A stretch of 33,841 nucleotides of DNA from Burkholderiaceae bacterium (GCA_016790175.1 JAEUPI010000169.1:1-33841); one strand, 5' to 3'; shown: positions 23,892 to 32,491, counted from the stretch's first letter. Program-made: numbers and translations. The notes: generated from the sequence alone by a model not told the origin.

Positions 23892-24368
23892 ATGTTTGCT
23901 TCGATCATCCGCCTCGCTGCCACCGCCGTCGTCGCCACCAGCCTGATCGCGCCGGCCGCCGCCCAGTCCGCCGACAACGGCGTGCGCCGCGTGAAGAGCG
24001 CGTACGCGATGGACGAGTCGATCTCGCGCATCAAGGCCGACATCGCGGCCAAGGGCATCCTGTTCTTCCAGGAGGTCGACCAGGCGGCCCTCGCCGCCAA
24101 GGCCGGCATCCCGCTGCGCCGTTCGACCCTGCTGGTGTTCGGCAATCCGCCGCTGGGCACGCAGTTCATCACCGCCAATGCCGACGCCGGCCTCGACTGG
24201 CCGGTGCGGCTGCTGCTGACGCAGGACGAGGCCGGCGCCGTGTGGGCCGTCTACACCGACTTCGAGTGGATCGCCCGGCGGCACGCGATCACCAACCGCA
24301 AGGAGCAGTTCGCGATGGCCAACAAGGTCGTCGGCTCGATCACCGCGGCGATCGCCGATCCGCGCTGA
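23892..24368 (+). CDS. Secreted DUF302 family protein
   Basis: A 158-residue protein with a signal peptide (about 1-24, ending APAAAQS) and one DUF302 domain (YAMDESISRIKADIAAKGIL, then TLLVFGNPPLGTQFITAN and DWPVRLLLTQDEAGAVWAVY). DUF302 proteins are small alpha/beta folds of unresolved function, sometimes linked to metal or redox stress. The ATG has AAGGAG at 8 nt. Confidence 0.9.
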   Translation: MFASIIRLAATAVVATSLIAPAAAQSADNGVRRVKSAYAMDESISRIKADIAAKGILFFQEVDQAALAAKAGIPLRRSTLLVFGNPPLGTQFITANADAGLDWPVRLLLTQDEAGAVWAVYTDFEWIARRHAITNRKEQFAMANKVVGSITAAIADPR

Positions 24369-24406
24369 TGCCGCGACCGGCCCATGCCGCTACCCGAGGA
24401 GACCCG

Positions 24407-24943
24407 ATGAATGTCCTGCCGATCCGCCGCGAGGCCGCCACACCGCCGTTCGCCGCCGAGCCCGAGCCGCCCACGCGAGAAGACGTGGTACGCCAGACCG
24501 CAAACCTCGCCCGCGCGCTGGCCGACGTGCTGATGTCCAACGTGCAGAACACCACTTCGTTGAATCTCGCCGCCGCGCGCGCACTGCTCGCGCACGCGCG
24601 CATTCCGGTGCGCGCCGGCGCCGAGCAGCAACAGGAGAGCTGGCGCACGACCTGGCGCAGCTTCGAGGTCTGTGCCACCTCGGCCGAGCAGATGCTCGGT
24701 CTCACGCGCGGTCATGTGGAGCGCACCACGGCGGCGTTGTGGCGCGGCGCGGAGCGCATGCTCGAGGAGCTCGCCCAGGCGCAGGCGCAACGGGTGAACG
24801 AACTGCTGGCCTGCTTCGACGCGCTGCGTGCCGCGCAGGACACCTACTGGCAGGCAGCACAGCGCGCACACCAGGAGCTGGTGGCGCTGGCACAGTCACC
24901 GTATTCGCCGACCCGGCCGGAGCCCCCCCATGACGCGCACTAG
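24407..24943 (+). CDS. Phasin-like protein
   Basis: A 178-residue almost wholly helical protein with Ala/Glu/Arg-rich amphipathic segments (QTANLARALADVLMSNVQNT, then LARALLAHARIPVRAGAEQQ-like stretches, and EELAQAQAQRVNELLACFDAL). It resembles phasins, which coat polyhydroxyalkanoate granules. The neighbours bdhA and the DUF3734 patatin support a PHB role. The assignment rests on composition and context, so it is tentative. GAGGAG precedes the ATG, and the gene overlaps the patatin start by 14 bp. Confidence 0.6.
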   Translation: MNVLPIRREAATPPFAAEPEPPTREDVVRQTANLARALADVLMSNVQNTTSLNLAAARALLAHARIPVRAGAEQQQESWRTTWRSFEVCATSAEQMLGLTRGHVERTTAALWRGAERMLEELAQAQAQRVNELLACFDALRAAQDTYWQAAQRAHQELVALAQSPYSPTRPEPPHDAH

Positions 24944-26108
24944 ACCCGCCGCGCAAGCGGCACGCAGCGCACAGCGCACGCGCGGCACGCCGGCCGGCGT
25001 GACCGCTCTGCACGGCGACACGCTGATCGCGCCGCAACAGAAGGTGCTCGTGCTGCAGGGCGGCGGTGCGCTCGGCGCCTACCAGGTGGGTGTGTACGAG
25101 GCCCTGCACGAGCGCGGCATCGAACCCGACTGGGTGATCGGCACCTCGATCGGTGCCATCAACGCCGCGCTGATCGCGGGCAACGCGCCGGAAGACCGGC
25201 TGCCGCGGCTGCGCGAGTTCTGGGCGCGCGTGGAACATGCGGCGCCCACCGAGGGCCTGCGGCTGTGGCCGGGGCTGGGCAACCTGTTCAACAACCTGAG
25301 CCTGGTGTCGCGCGGCATCCCGAGCTTCTTCACCCCCAATCCCGCGGCTTGGGCCGGCACCCAGGCGCAGGTGGGTGTGGAGGCGGCGTCGTACTACCGC
25401 ACCGCGCCGCTGGCCTCGACGCTGGCGGAGCTGGTGGACTTCGACCGCCTGTCGAGCTGCCGCCCGCGGCTGACCGTCGGTGCGGTCAACGTGCGCACCG
25501 GTCGCATGCACTACTTCGACAGCCGTGACACGCGCATCGGTGCCGAACACGTGATGGCCTCCGGCGCGCTGCCGCCGGCGTTTCCGGCGATCCGCGTCGA
25601 CGGCGATCCGTACTGGGATGGCGGCATCTACTCCAACACCCCGATCGAGGCGGTGCTCGACGACAAGCCGCGCCGCGACTCGCTGATCTTCGCGGTGCAC
25701 ATGTGGCAGCCCACCGGGCCGGAGCCGGAGTCGATCTGGCAGGTGATGAGCCGGCAGAAGGACATCCAGTACGCCAGCCGCGCCGACAGCCACATCGCGC
25801 GTCAGCAGCAGATCCACCATCTGCGCCACATCATCCGCCAGCTGGCCCGCAAGGTGCCGGTGGCCGAGCGCGAGACGCCTGAGTTCCGCGAGCTCGCCTC
25901 CTGGGGCTGCGGCACCACGATGCACGTGGTGCGGCTGCTTGCGCCGCGCCTGGACGGCGAGGACCACACGAAGGACATCGACTTCACGCCGGCGGGCATC
26001 CGCGCGCGCTGGCAGGCGGGTTATGCCGACGCACTGCGCGTGATTGCACGCGAGCCGTGGTCGGCGCCGGTCGATCCGATGGACGGCGTGGTGGTGCACG
26101 CCGCCTGA
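24930..26108 (+). CDS. Patatin-like phospholipase, DUF3734 type
   Basis: A 392-residue hydrolase. The oxyanion-hole glycines are in VLQGGGALGAYQVGVYEAL (41-59), nucleophile Ser73 in GTSIGAINAAL and the dyad Asp230 in WDGGIYSNTP. The remainder (from about 270: MSRQKDIQYASRADSHIARQ) fits the DUF3734 C-terminal region found in patatins of Burkholderiales. These act as lipid acyl hydrolases, and similar genes lie beside bdhA, so a link to PHB or membrane-lipid turnover is plausible. The start overlaps the phasin-like gene by 14 bp. Confidence 0.92.
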   Translation: MTRTRPAAQAARSAQRTRGTPAGVTALHGDTLIAPQQKVLVLQGGGALGAYQVGVYEALHERGIEPDWVIGTSIGAINAALIAGNAPEDRLPRLREFWARVEHAAPTEGLRLWPGLGNLFNNLSLVSRGIPSFFTPNPAAWAGTQAQVGVEAASYYRTAPLASTLAELVDFDRLSSCRPRLTVGAVNVRTGRMHYFDSRDTRIGAEHVMASGALPPAFPAIRVDGDPYWDGGIYSNTPIEAVLDDKPRRDSLIFAVHMWQPTGPEPESIWQVMSRQKDIQYASRADSHIARQQQIHHLRHIIRQLARKVPVAERETPEFRELASWGCGTTMHVVRLLAPRLDGEDHTKDIDFTPAGIRARWQAGYADALRVIAREPWSAPVDPMDGVVVHAA

Positions 26109-26129
26109 GCGCTGCGCGTCGTCGCGCCG

Positions 26130-27029
26130 CTACACCGGCTCGGTGTAGCGCGGGTCTTCGTGCAGCGCCCAATAGGCGTTCTGCAACTGCTGCGTCACCG
26201 GCCCGAACGTGCCCGCCGGGCGGCCACCGATCGCCCGCCCGTCGAGCCTGGCGATCGCGATCACGCCGCCGCCGGTGCTCGACAGGAACACCTCGTCGGC
26301 GGCCCGCAGTTCGGCGACCGTCCATGGCCGCAACTGCACCTCGAAACCCGCGGCGCGCGCCAGCTCGATCACGGTGCGACGTGACACGCCTTCAAGCACG
26401 CCGCTGGCGGCGGTGACCAGGCGCTTGGCGCCGCCGCCGGCGTCGAACACGCCGAAGACATTGAAGCCCGGCCCTTCGGTGACATGGCCCTGCCCGTCGA
26501 GCAGCACCACGGTCTCGCCGCCGCGCTCGTAGGCTTCGTACAGGCCCTTCACGAAATCGAGCCAGTGGTAGTTCTTGATCCGCGGATCGACGCTGGAGCC
26601 GGGGATGCGATGCGGCGAGCCGACGATCAGGTCGACGCCGCGCTTCTGCTTGTCGGGGTCGGCGATCCAGATGAAGGGAATCGCGAAGGCCATGAAGGTG
26701 TTGGTGCAGCTGCGCGGGTCGCGCGAGCCCGGCGCCGGCTGTCCGCGCGTGCACAGCACCTCCACGTAGGCGTCGCGCAGGCCGGCGCGGCGCACGCACT
26801 CGTGCATGATCTGCCGGATTTCGTCGCGGCTGTGGCCGGGATTCAGCCGCAGCGCATCGCAGCTGGCGAAGAAACGATCCAGGTGCGCATCGAGCCGGAA
26901 GAAGCGGCCCTGCCATACATGCGCCACGTCGTAGGTGGCATCCGAGTGCAGGAAGCCCCAGTCGAACACCGAGATCTTGGCTTCCTCGGGCGGGGCGAAC
27001 TGGCCGTTGACGTAGGCACAACCTTGCAT
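26130..27029 (-). CDS. Fold-type IV aminotransferase, (R)-amine transaminase-like
   Basis: A 299-residue PLP enzyme of class IV. Near the N-terminus SVFDWGFLHSDATYDV followed by VWQGRFFRLDAHLDRF closely resembles the signature of (R)-selective amine transaminases, more so than IlvE or D-alanine aminotransferase. The catalytic Lys is K152 in IKNYHWLDFV, and LLDGQGHVTEGPGFNVFGV holds the phosphate-binding segment. The expected reaction is amino transfer between a small amine or D-amino acid and a keto acid. The ATG has AAGGAG at 6 nt. It lies 16 bp after the SDR gene and converges with the patatin gene. Confidence 0.85.
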   Translation of the reverse strand: MQGCAYVNGQFAPPEEAKISVFDWGFLHSDATYDVAHVWQGRFFRLDAHLDRFFASCDALRLNPGHSRDEIRQIMHECVRRAGLRDAYVEVLCTRGQPAPGSRDPRSCTNTFMAFAIPFIWIADPDKQKRGVDLIVGSPHRIPGSSVDPRIKNYHWLDFVKGLYEAYERGGETVVLLDGQGHVTEGPGFNVFGVFDAGGGAKRLVTAASGVLEGVSRRTVIELARAAGFEVQLRPWTVAELRAADEVFLSSTGGGVIAIARLDGRAIGGRPAGTFGPVTQQLQNAYWALHEDPRYTEPV

Positions 27030-27045
27030 CTCGAGCTCCTTGCGG

Positions 27046-27798
27046 TCAGCGGCCGCCGCTCACGGTGAGCACGCTGCCGGTCACGTAGCTGGCTTCGTCG
27101 GACAGCAGCCAGGCCACGGCGTTGGCGCACTCGATCGCGGTGCCGGGCCGCTGCATCGGGATGATCGATGCCGAGGTGAACGCGCGTTGCGCATCGCCGC
27201 TCGCGGCATGGATCTCGGTGTCGATGATGCCGGGGCGCACGGCGTTCACCCGCACGCCTTCGGTGGCGAGCTCGCGCCCGAGGCCGGTGGTGAACGAGTC
27301 GATCGCACCCTTGCTGGCCGCGTAGTCGACGTACATGCCCGGTGCCCCGAGCACCGCGGCGATGCTGCTCAGGTTGACGATGGCGCCACCGGCGCCGCCA
27401 TGGCGCGTGCTCATGCGCTGGACAGCCTCGCGCGTGCAGAACACCGTGCCCAGCACGTTGACGTCCATCATGCGCCGCCAGCGCGCGGTGCTCATCTCGT
27501 CGAAGCGCGACTTCATGTCGACGATGCCGGCGTTGTTGACCAGCGCGCCGAGCGGCCCCCAGGCACTGTCGATCGCGGCGAACATTGCGCGCACGGCCGC
27601 CTCGTCGGCGACGTCGCCCTGCAGCAGCAGCGCGCGACGACCGCGTTCGCGCACCTGTGCCGCCACCTGCTCGGCTGCCTTCGCATTGCGCGCATAGTTC
27701 ACCGCCACGTCCCAGCCCTGATCGGCGAGCCGGAGCGCGCAGGCGGCACCGATGCCGCGGCCGGCGCCGGTGACGAGGGCGATGCGGGGAGCAGTCAT
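27046..27798 (-). CDS. SDR family oxidoreductase
   Basis: A 250-residue classical SDR. TGAGRGIGAACALRL (10-24) binds NAD(P), NNAG and the catalytic set S144/S145, Y159 and K163 (NLSSIAAVL, YVDYAASKG) are present, with VRPGIIDTEIHA after it. It resembles glucose 1-dehydrogenase or 3-oxoacyl-ACP reductase-type enzymes; substrate unknown. The ATG has AGGAG at 5 nt. Adjacency to the aminotransferase suggests a shared ketone or amine pathway, which is inference. Confidence 0.9.
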   Translation of the reverse strand: MTAPRIALVTGAGRGIGAACALRLADQGWDVAVNYARNAKAAEQVAAQVRERGRRALLLQGDVADEAAVRAMFAAIDSAWGPLGALVNNAGIVDMKSRFDEMSTARWRRMMDVNVLGTVFCTREAVQRMSTRHGGAGGAIVNLSSIAAVLGAPGMYVDYAASKGAIDSFTTGLGRELATEGVRVNAVRPGIIDTEIHAASGDAQRAFTSASIIPMQRPGTAIECANAVAWLLSDEASYVTGSVLTVSGGR

Positions 27799-27879
27799 GC
27801 AATCTCCTGGAGCGGGTGGCCGTGGAGGCGATTGTGGCGCTAAGGGCCAGCCCGGGCTCGCAGTGCCCTGGCCTGTCGG

Positions 27880-27891
27880 TACATTGGGGCC
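27880..27891 (+). promoter_or_regulatory. -10 box and leaderless start of the GNAT gene
   Basis: TACATT (27880-27885) is 6 nt from the ATG at 27892. The intervening GGGGCC is too close to the ATG to act as a ribosome site, so a leaderless message is likely. Confidence 0.45.
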
Positions 27892-28338
27892 ATGAATGCC
27901 GTCAGCGTGCGTCCTTCCCGCCCCGCCGACTTCAATGCCTGGCTGCCGCTGTGGCGCGGCTACCAGCTCTTCTACAAGGTCGACATTGCCGACGCCGTGA
28001 CGCGCGAGACCTGGCGGCGATTTCACGACGACGCCGAGCCGATGCACTGTTCGCTCGCCGAGCGCGAGGGCCGCGTCGTCGGACTGGTGCACTTCATCGA
28101 ACACCGCAGCTGCTGGACGAGCGGGAACTACATGTACCTGCAGGATCTGTTCACCGACGCGACGGTGCGCAACGCCGGCGTCGGGCGGGCACTGATCGAA
28201 CATGTCTATGCGCAAGCCAGGGCCCGCGGCTGTGCGCGTGTGCATTGGCTGACGCACGAGACCAATGCCGTGGCCATGCAGTTGTACGACCACATTGCCG
28301 ATCGCTCGGGATTCGTGCAATACCGCAAGGTGTTGTGA
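27892..28338 (+). CDS. GNAT family N-acetyltransferase
   Basis: A 148-residue acetyltransferase with VRPSRPADFNAWLPLWRGY at the start, the acetyl-CoA motif A region YLQDLFTDATVRNAGVGRALIEHVY (R/Q-x-x-G-x-G/A as RNAGVG) and HWLTHETNAVAMQLYDHIA at the C-terminus. The acceptor is not recognisable. The SDR gene is divergent, 93 bp away; phoX follows in the same direction after 77 bp. Confidence 0.9.
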   Translation: MNAVSVRPSRPADFNAWLPLWRGYQLFYKVDIADAVTRETWRRFHDDAEPMHCSLAEREGRVVGLVHFIEHRSCWTSGNYMYLQDLFTDATVRNAGVGRALIEHVYAQARARGCARVHWLTHETNAVAMQLYDHIADRSGFVQYRKVL

Positions 28339-28360
28339 AGCGCCCGCAGCGACCGACGCA

Positions 28361-28390
28361 CCGTCACACGTCCGACATGGAAGCCTGACA
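28361..28390 (+). promoter_or_regulatory. Possible Pho box upstream of phoX
   Basis: CCGTCAC (28361-28367) and CCGACAT (28372-28378) are spaced 11 bp apart as in a PhoB box, each matching CTGTCAT at five of seven positions; CCTGACA follows at 28384, one base out of phase. The ATG of phoX is 26 bp further. The match is partial. Confidence 0.35.
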
Positions 28391-28415
28391 CAAGCCGCTT
28401 TGAGGAGAAGCCAAG

Positions 28416-30338
28416 ATGAGCAAGGACTTCGACACGATGGAAGACAGCAACCCTTCAGCCAACCCGAGCATCCACGACGTGTCGGACCCGCGCCGACGCA
28501 GGCTGCTGCACGGCAGCCTGGCCGCTGCGATCGCGAGCGCGTTCGCTCCGTTGCTGGCGGGCTGCGCTGGCGCGCCGAGATCGGGCGGACCGTTGATCGG
28601 CTTCAAGGGCATCGCTATCGGCACCGGCGACGCGCTCGTCGTGCCCGAAGGCTACACCGCCGAAGCGTTCGCACCCTGGGGCGAACCGATCGGCGTGCCG
28701 GGCGCCATGCCGGCCTGGAAGCCCGACGCATCGAACAGCGCCGACGAACAGGCGCTGCAGATGGGCATGCACCATGACGGGCTGCACTATTACCCGCTGG
28801 ATGGCAGCTCGTCGCGCGGGCTGCTGGTGATGAACCATGAATACGTCGACGATGGCCTGCTGCACCCCGACGGCCTGAAGACCTGGACGCTCGAGAAGGT
28901 GCGCAAGTCGCAGGCGGCTCACGGCGTGTCGGCGATCGAGATCGCACTGGTATCCGGGCGCTGGCAGATCGTGCGGCCGTCGCGTTATGCGCGGCGCTTC
29001 ACCGCCAACACGCCATTCGCCATCGGCGGCCCGGCGGCCGGCCATGCACTGATGAAGACCGCGGCCGATCCCGCCGGCCGCACGGTGCTCGGCACCTTCA
29101 ACAACTGCGCGAGCGGCATGACGCCCTGGGGCACCTATCTCTCGGGCGAAGAGAACTTCGCCTACTACTTCGCGGCCGGCGACAAGCTCGACGCGCACCA
29201 GCGCCGCTGGGGTCTGCGCAAGGACGCCTTCTTCCGCTGGGCCGAGCACGACGAACGCTTCGACGCGGTGAAACACCCCAACGAGCCCAACCGCTTCGGC
29301 TGGGTGGTCGAGATCGATCCGATGGATCCGGCAAGCACACCCGTCAAGCGCACCGCGCTTGGCCGTGCCGCGCACGAGGGTGCCTGGGTCGCCGTCACCA
29401 AGGACGGCCGCGCCGTGGTGTATTCGGGTGAGGACGCCCGCTTCGAATACATCTACAAGTTCGTCAGCCGCGACAAGATCGCACCCGCCGGCGCCGGCAA
29501 GACGGCCGCCCAGGCCAATCGCGAGCTCCTCGATCACGGCACGCTGTACGTGGCTCGCTTCGACGCCGACGGCAGCGGGCGCTGGTTGCCGCTGGTGCAC
29601 GGCCAGGGGCCGCTCACGGCGGCGGGCGGATTCGCCGACCAAGGCGAGATCGTGATCAAGGCGCGCCAGGCGAGCGACGCACTCGGCGGCACGAAGATGG
29701 ATCGCCCCGAATGGCTGGCGATCGACCAGAAATCGGGCGAGGTCTATTGCACGCTGACCAACAACTCGGCGCGCGGCCAGCCCAACATGCCGGGCGTGGA
29801 TGCGGTCAATCCACGTGCCAACAACGTGATGGGTGGCGTGATCCGCTGGAAGGACGACGGCGACTTCGACGGCACCACATTCCGCTGGAGCCACCTGGTG
29901 CTGGCCGGCGACCCGGCCAACGAGCGTGCCGAGGCCAAGGGCAACGTGAAGGGCGACATCTTCGCCTGCCCCGACGGCCTGGTGCTCGACGCACGCGGCG
30001 TGCTGTGGATCCAGACCGACGCGCATGCGACGCAGATGTACAAGGGCGAGCTGAAGAACATCGGCAACAACCAGATGCTTGCCTTCGACCGCGCCACCGG
30101 CGAGGTGCGGCGCTTTCTCACCGGGCCGACCAACTGCGAGATCACCGGCGCCACGCTCACGCCGGACGGCACCACGATGTTCGTGAACATCCAGCATCCG
30201 GGCGAGACCCCGAGCGACCGCAGCGATCCGGCGGAACCGGGCAAGTTCTCGCGCTGGCCCGACTTTGCGCCCGGTGGCCGGCCACGCTCGGCGACGGTGG
30301 TGATCCGCAAACGCGATGGCGGGCTGATCGGCAGCTGA
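28416..30338 (+). CDS. phoX: PhoX family alkaline phosphatase
   Basis: A 640-residue exported phosphatase of the PhoX (DUF839) family. A Tat signal (RRRRLLHGS at about 26-34) ends in LAGC at C50, so it may be a Tat-exported lipoprotein. The motif TFNNCASGMTPWGTYLSGEE contains the cysteine that ligates iron in PhoX, and LVMNHEYVDD, WVVEIDPMDP and NCEITGATLTPDGTTMFVNI are other family segments. PhoX hydrolyses phosphomonoesters in the periplasm with Ca2+ and Fe3+ and is normally PhoB-induced. GAGGAG precedes the ATG. Three CTGATCGGCA repeats overlap its stop. Confidence 0.93.
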   Translation: MSKDFDTMEDSNPSANPSIHDVSDPRRRRLLHGSLAAAIASAFAPLLAGCAGAPRSGGPLIGFKGIAIGTGDALVVPEGYTAEAFAPWGEPIGVPGAMPAWKPDASNSADEQALQMGMHHDGLHYYPLDGSSSRGLLVMNHEYVDDGLLHPDGLKTWTLEKVRKSQAAHGVSAIEIALVSGRWQIVRPSRYARRFTANTPFAIGGPAAGHALMKTAADPAGRTVLGTFNNCASGMTPWGTYLSGEENFAYYFAAGDKLDAHQRRWGLRKDAFFRWAEHDERFDAVKHPNEPNRFGWVVEIDPMDPASTPVKRTALGRAAHEGAWVAVTKDGRAVVYSGEDARFEYIYKFVSRDKIAPAGAGKTAAQANRELLDHGTLYVARFDADGSGRWLPLVHGQGPLTAAGGFADQGEIVIKARQASDALGGTKMDRPEWLAIDQKSGEVYCTLTNNSARGQPNMPGVDAVNPRANNVMGGVIRWKDDGDFDGTTFRWSHLVLAGDPANERAEAKGNVKGDIFACPDGLVLDARGVLWIQTDAHATQMYKGELKNIGNNQMLAFDRATGEVRRFLTGPTNCEITGATLTPDGTTMFVNIQHPGETPSDRSDPAEPGKFSRWPDFAPGGRPRSATVVIRKRDGGLIGS

Positions 30339-30355
30339 TCGGCACCTGATCGGCA
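30324..30355. repeat. 11-bp tandem triplet over the phoX stop codon
   Basis: CTGATCGGCA occurs at 30324, 30335 and 30346, an 11-bp period. The second copy carries the phoX TGA; the extra copies look like a local duplication. Confidence 0.8.
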
Positions 30356-30362
30356 CGCCGCG

Positions 30363-31088
30363 CTAGCCGGCCTCGGCGAGCACCTCGGGCGGCAGCCACG
30401 TCGCCAGGGCGCGGCGACCGGCCGGTGTGAGCCGCAGCACCCGGCGCTCATCGGGTCGTTGGCGGAACCATCCCTGCGACAGACCCTGCTGCAGCAGCGC
30501 GCTGGCGAGCTTGCCGGCCAGATGGTCACGCCGCTCCGACCAGTCCAGGCAGCCATAGGCCACGCGGGCACTGGCTCTCGAGCGGCGCTGCCATTCAGCG
30601 CCGTCGAGGCCCCATGCGTCGAGTGCGGCGGCACCGCGATCGGTCACCTCGTAGCCGTTGACACCGATGCGTTCGAGCCAACCCTGGTCGACCATGCCCT
30701 TCAACAGGCCGACGCCGACCCGGCCCGCCAGATGGCCATAGCAGCAACGCGCCTCGCGCAGGCGCGCGCGTGCCGGGCTGGACCACGCGCGGGCGTGCGA
30801 CTCCCGCTCGGCCACCATCGCCAGCGCCTCGAGCGCGTGGGCCACATCGCCGTCGGCGAGCCGGTAATAGCGGTGCCGGCCCCGCGGTTCACAGGCGAGC
30901 AGGCCGGCGTCGAGCAGCTGCGCGAGGTGCGCACTCGCCGTGGCGGCGCTCACGCCCGCGGTGTGCGCGAGTTCGCCGGCGCTGGCGTATTCGCCCCCGA
31001 GCAGGAAACACAGCATGCGCGCCCGGCTGGCATCGGCCACCAATGCGGCCACGCGCGCCAGCCGCGGCTCGTGCGACGGTGATGTCAC
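30363..31088 (-). CDS. ArsR-family winged-helix transcriptional regulator
   Basis: A 241-residue regulator starting at GTG 31088 (VTSPSHEPRLARVAALVADA). A winged-helix DNA-binding domain occupies about 8-85 (GELAHTAGVSAATASAHLAQL is the HTH; GRHRYYRLAD the wing). The C-terminal half has no clear ligand motif but carries regularly placed Trp and Cys residues. No ATG fits, as the frame upstream overlaps the monooxygenase gene. It lies 15 bp after that gene and is likely co-transcribed, perhaps as the local regulator of the cluster. Confidence 0.82.
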   Translation of the reverse strand: MTSPSHEPRLARVAALVADASRARMLCFLLGGEYASAGELAHTAGVSAATASAHLAQLLDAGLLACEPRGRHRYYRLADGDVAHALEALAMVAERESHARAWSSPARARLREARCCYGHLAGRVGVGLLKGMVDQGWLERIGVNGYEVTDRGAAALDAWGLDGAEWQRRSRASARVAYGCLDWSERRDHLAGKLASALLQQGLSQGWFRQRPDERRVLRLTPAGRRALATWLPPEVLAEAG

Positions 31089-31102
31089 GGCCCGCGGCGC
31101 GC

Positions 31103-31447
31103 TCAGAGCAACGCGACGTTGGAATCGGCCGGCGCGTGCGCGCGGTCGTGCATGCCGTAGTCGCGCAGGCACGACATGACGCGGATGCGGTAGTCGGCGA
31201 ACACCGCCTCGCGCCCCTCGGCCTGCCCGCTGCGGTGGCAGGCGGTGTTGCGCCACGCCGCGATGGCGGCCTCGTCGCGCCACCAGCTCAGCGACAGGTA
31301 CACGTCGGGCCGCGTGAGGCTCTGAAACCGTTCGACAGAAACGAAGCCGTCGATGCGCTCGAGCTCCGGGCGCAGCGCCGCGGCGATGTCGAAGTAGCGC
31401 TGTGCCCGGTCGGGCAATGGCGTGACCTCGAAGACGACGGCCAGCAT
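31103..31447 (-). CDS. Antibiotic biosynthesis monooxygenase-like protein
   Basis: A 114-residue ferredoxin-like alpha+beta barrel protein: [20 protein letters not shown], then GFVSVERFQSLTRPDVYLSL and SWWRDEAAIAAWRNTACH, all typical of the ABM family (quinol monooxygenases and haem-degrading relatives). Function here unknown. Its ATG overlaps the NIPSNAP stop by one base (TGATG), so translation is coupled. Confidence 0.88.
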   Translation of the reverse strand: MLAVVFEVTPLPDRAQRYFDIAAALRPELERIDGFVSVERFQSLTRPDVYLSLSWWRDEAAIAAWRNTACHRSGQAEGREAVFADYRIRVMSCLRDYGMHDRAHAPADSNVALL

Positions 31448-31788
31448 CACGCCACCTCGCGCTGCAGCGGGTGCTGGAGCGTCGCGTCCACCGCTTCGGT
31501 GAAGCGGCGTTCCTCGCGCTGGATGAAGCGCTCGCGCGCGGCGAAGGCGAAGTTCTCGCGCGCCTCGGGGTCGGCCTTCAGCCTCGCGCGATAAGCCTCG
31601 TAGGCAGCGAGTGAATCGAAGGCGATCAGGCCCCAGCCCTCGACGTTGCTGCCCTCGTGCGGCAGGAAGTAGCCGAGCAGATGACCACCGCAGCGCGGGA
31701 TGATGCGCCCCCAGGCCTCGGCATAGGCCTTGAAGTGCTCGCGCTGGAACGGGTCGATCTCGTAGCGGATGAAGCAGGTGACGGTCAT
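31447..31788 (-). CDS. NIPSNAP family protein
   Basis: A 113-residue dimeric alpha/beta-barrel family member: [40 protein letters not shown] and [20 protein letters not shown] match NIPSNAP proteins. The activity of the family is unresolved. The ATG has GGAG at 5 nt. Confidence 0.9.
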   Translation of the reverse strand: MTVTCFIRYEIDPFQREHFKAYAEAWGRIIPRCGGHLLGYFLPHEGSNVEGWGLIAFDSLAAYEAYRARLKADPEARENFAFAARERFIQREERRFTEAVDATLQHPLQREVA

Positions 31789-31887
31789 CGCGGCTCCGGT
31801 GACGGGTTGGGCAGGTGCACAGTGTGGCGTGCGCGTCGGCAGGGATGTTTCGCCCGCGGTCGAAGCGTGGGGCGCCGCGATGGCCGC

Positions 31888-32364
31888 TCAGGTGATGCGG
31901 TACACATCCAGCAGCACCGCGCGCGCCTCGCGCTGGCCGACCGCCAGCGCCAGCACCTTGTTCAGGTGCAGCCAGGCCGGCGCGCCGGTCTGGAAGCGCA
32001 TGACGGTGCGAAAGAAGTACTCGTCGCGGCCCACGGCCTCGCCACGCGCCAGGCGCGCCATCACCTCCGGCGGCCCGTGGCGCATGCCATCGCTCTGCAC
32101 CTCGATCAGCGCGCCGTCGCCGGTGCGGATCACGTAGTGCGCCGCGATGTCGAGCGCGCCGTCGGCGCGGTTCACCTGCCAGTCGACGCCACCTTCGACC
32201 AGCGTGCCGTTCAGCTCGGGCCCGCGCACCGTGCCGCCGCCCAGCGGCACGTAGCGGCGCTCGCCGTACTTGGCCGGCCCCAGCGTGACGAGGGTGCCGA
32301 CCTCGCAGCGGATGTGCGTCATCGGCACGAGTGCGGGGGGTGCAGGCAGGGCGGTTGCGGTCAT
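31888..32364 (-). CDS. DUF3237 domain protein
   Basis: A 158-residue beta-barrel protein with family segments YGERRYVPLGGGTVRGPELNG, VDWQVNRADGALDIAAHYVI and EYFFRTVMRFQTGAPAWLHL, then a C-terminal VLALAVGQREARAVLLDVYRI. DUF3237 proteins have no established function but often sit next to aromatic or fatty acid catabolism genes. An inner ATG at residue 15 could also serve as start. It is divergent from the tannase-family gene, with 127 bp between starts. Confidence 0.88.
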   Translation of the reverse strand: MTATALPAPPALVPMTHIRCEVGTLVTLGPAKYGERRYVPLGGGTVRGPELNGTLVEGGVDWQVNRADGALDIAAHYVIRTGDGALIEVQSDGMRHGPPEVMARLARGEAVGRDEYFFRTVMRFQTGAPAWLHLNKVLALAVGQREARAVLLDVYRIT

Positions 32365-32491
32365 GTCGGGTCTCGCTGGGGGTCCGGGTTGCGCCCGGTG
32401 CGTCGATGCACGGCGCCGCATCGAGAATACGCGAGACGCGCGCGATGGCCACGGGCCACGCCACGAACACACGACTTCGGGAGGAGACCCC

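Noticed and set aside
28455-30356. A 633-residue minus-strand open frame opposite phoX
   Set aside because: phoX has a Tat signal and the PhoX cysteine motif; the opposite frame has neither homology-like motifs nor a ribosome site.
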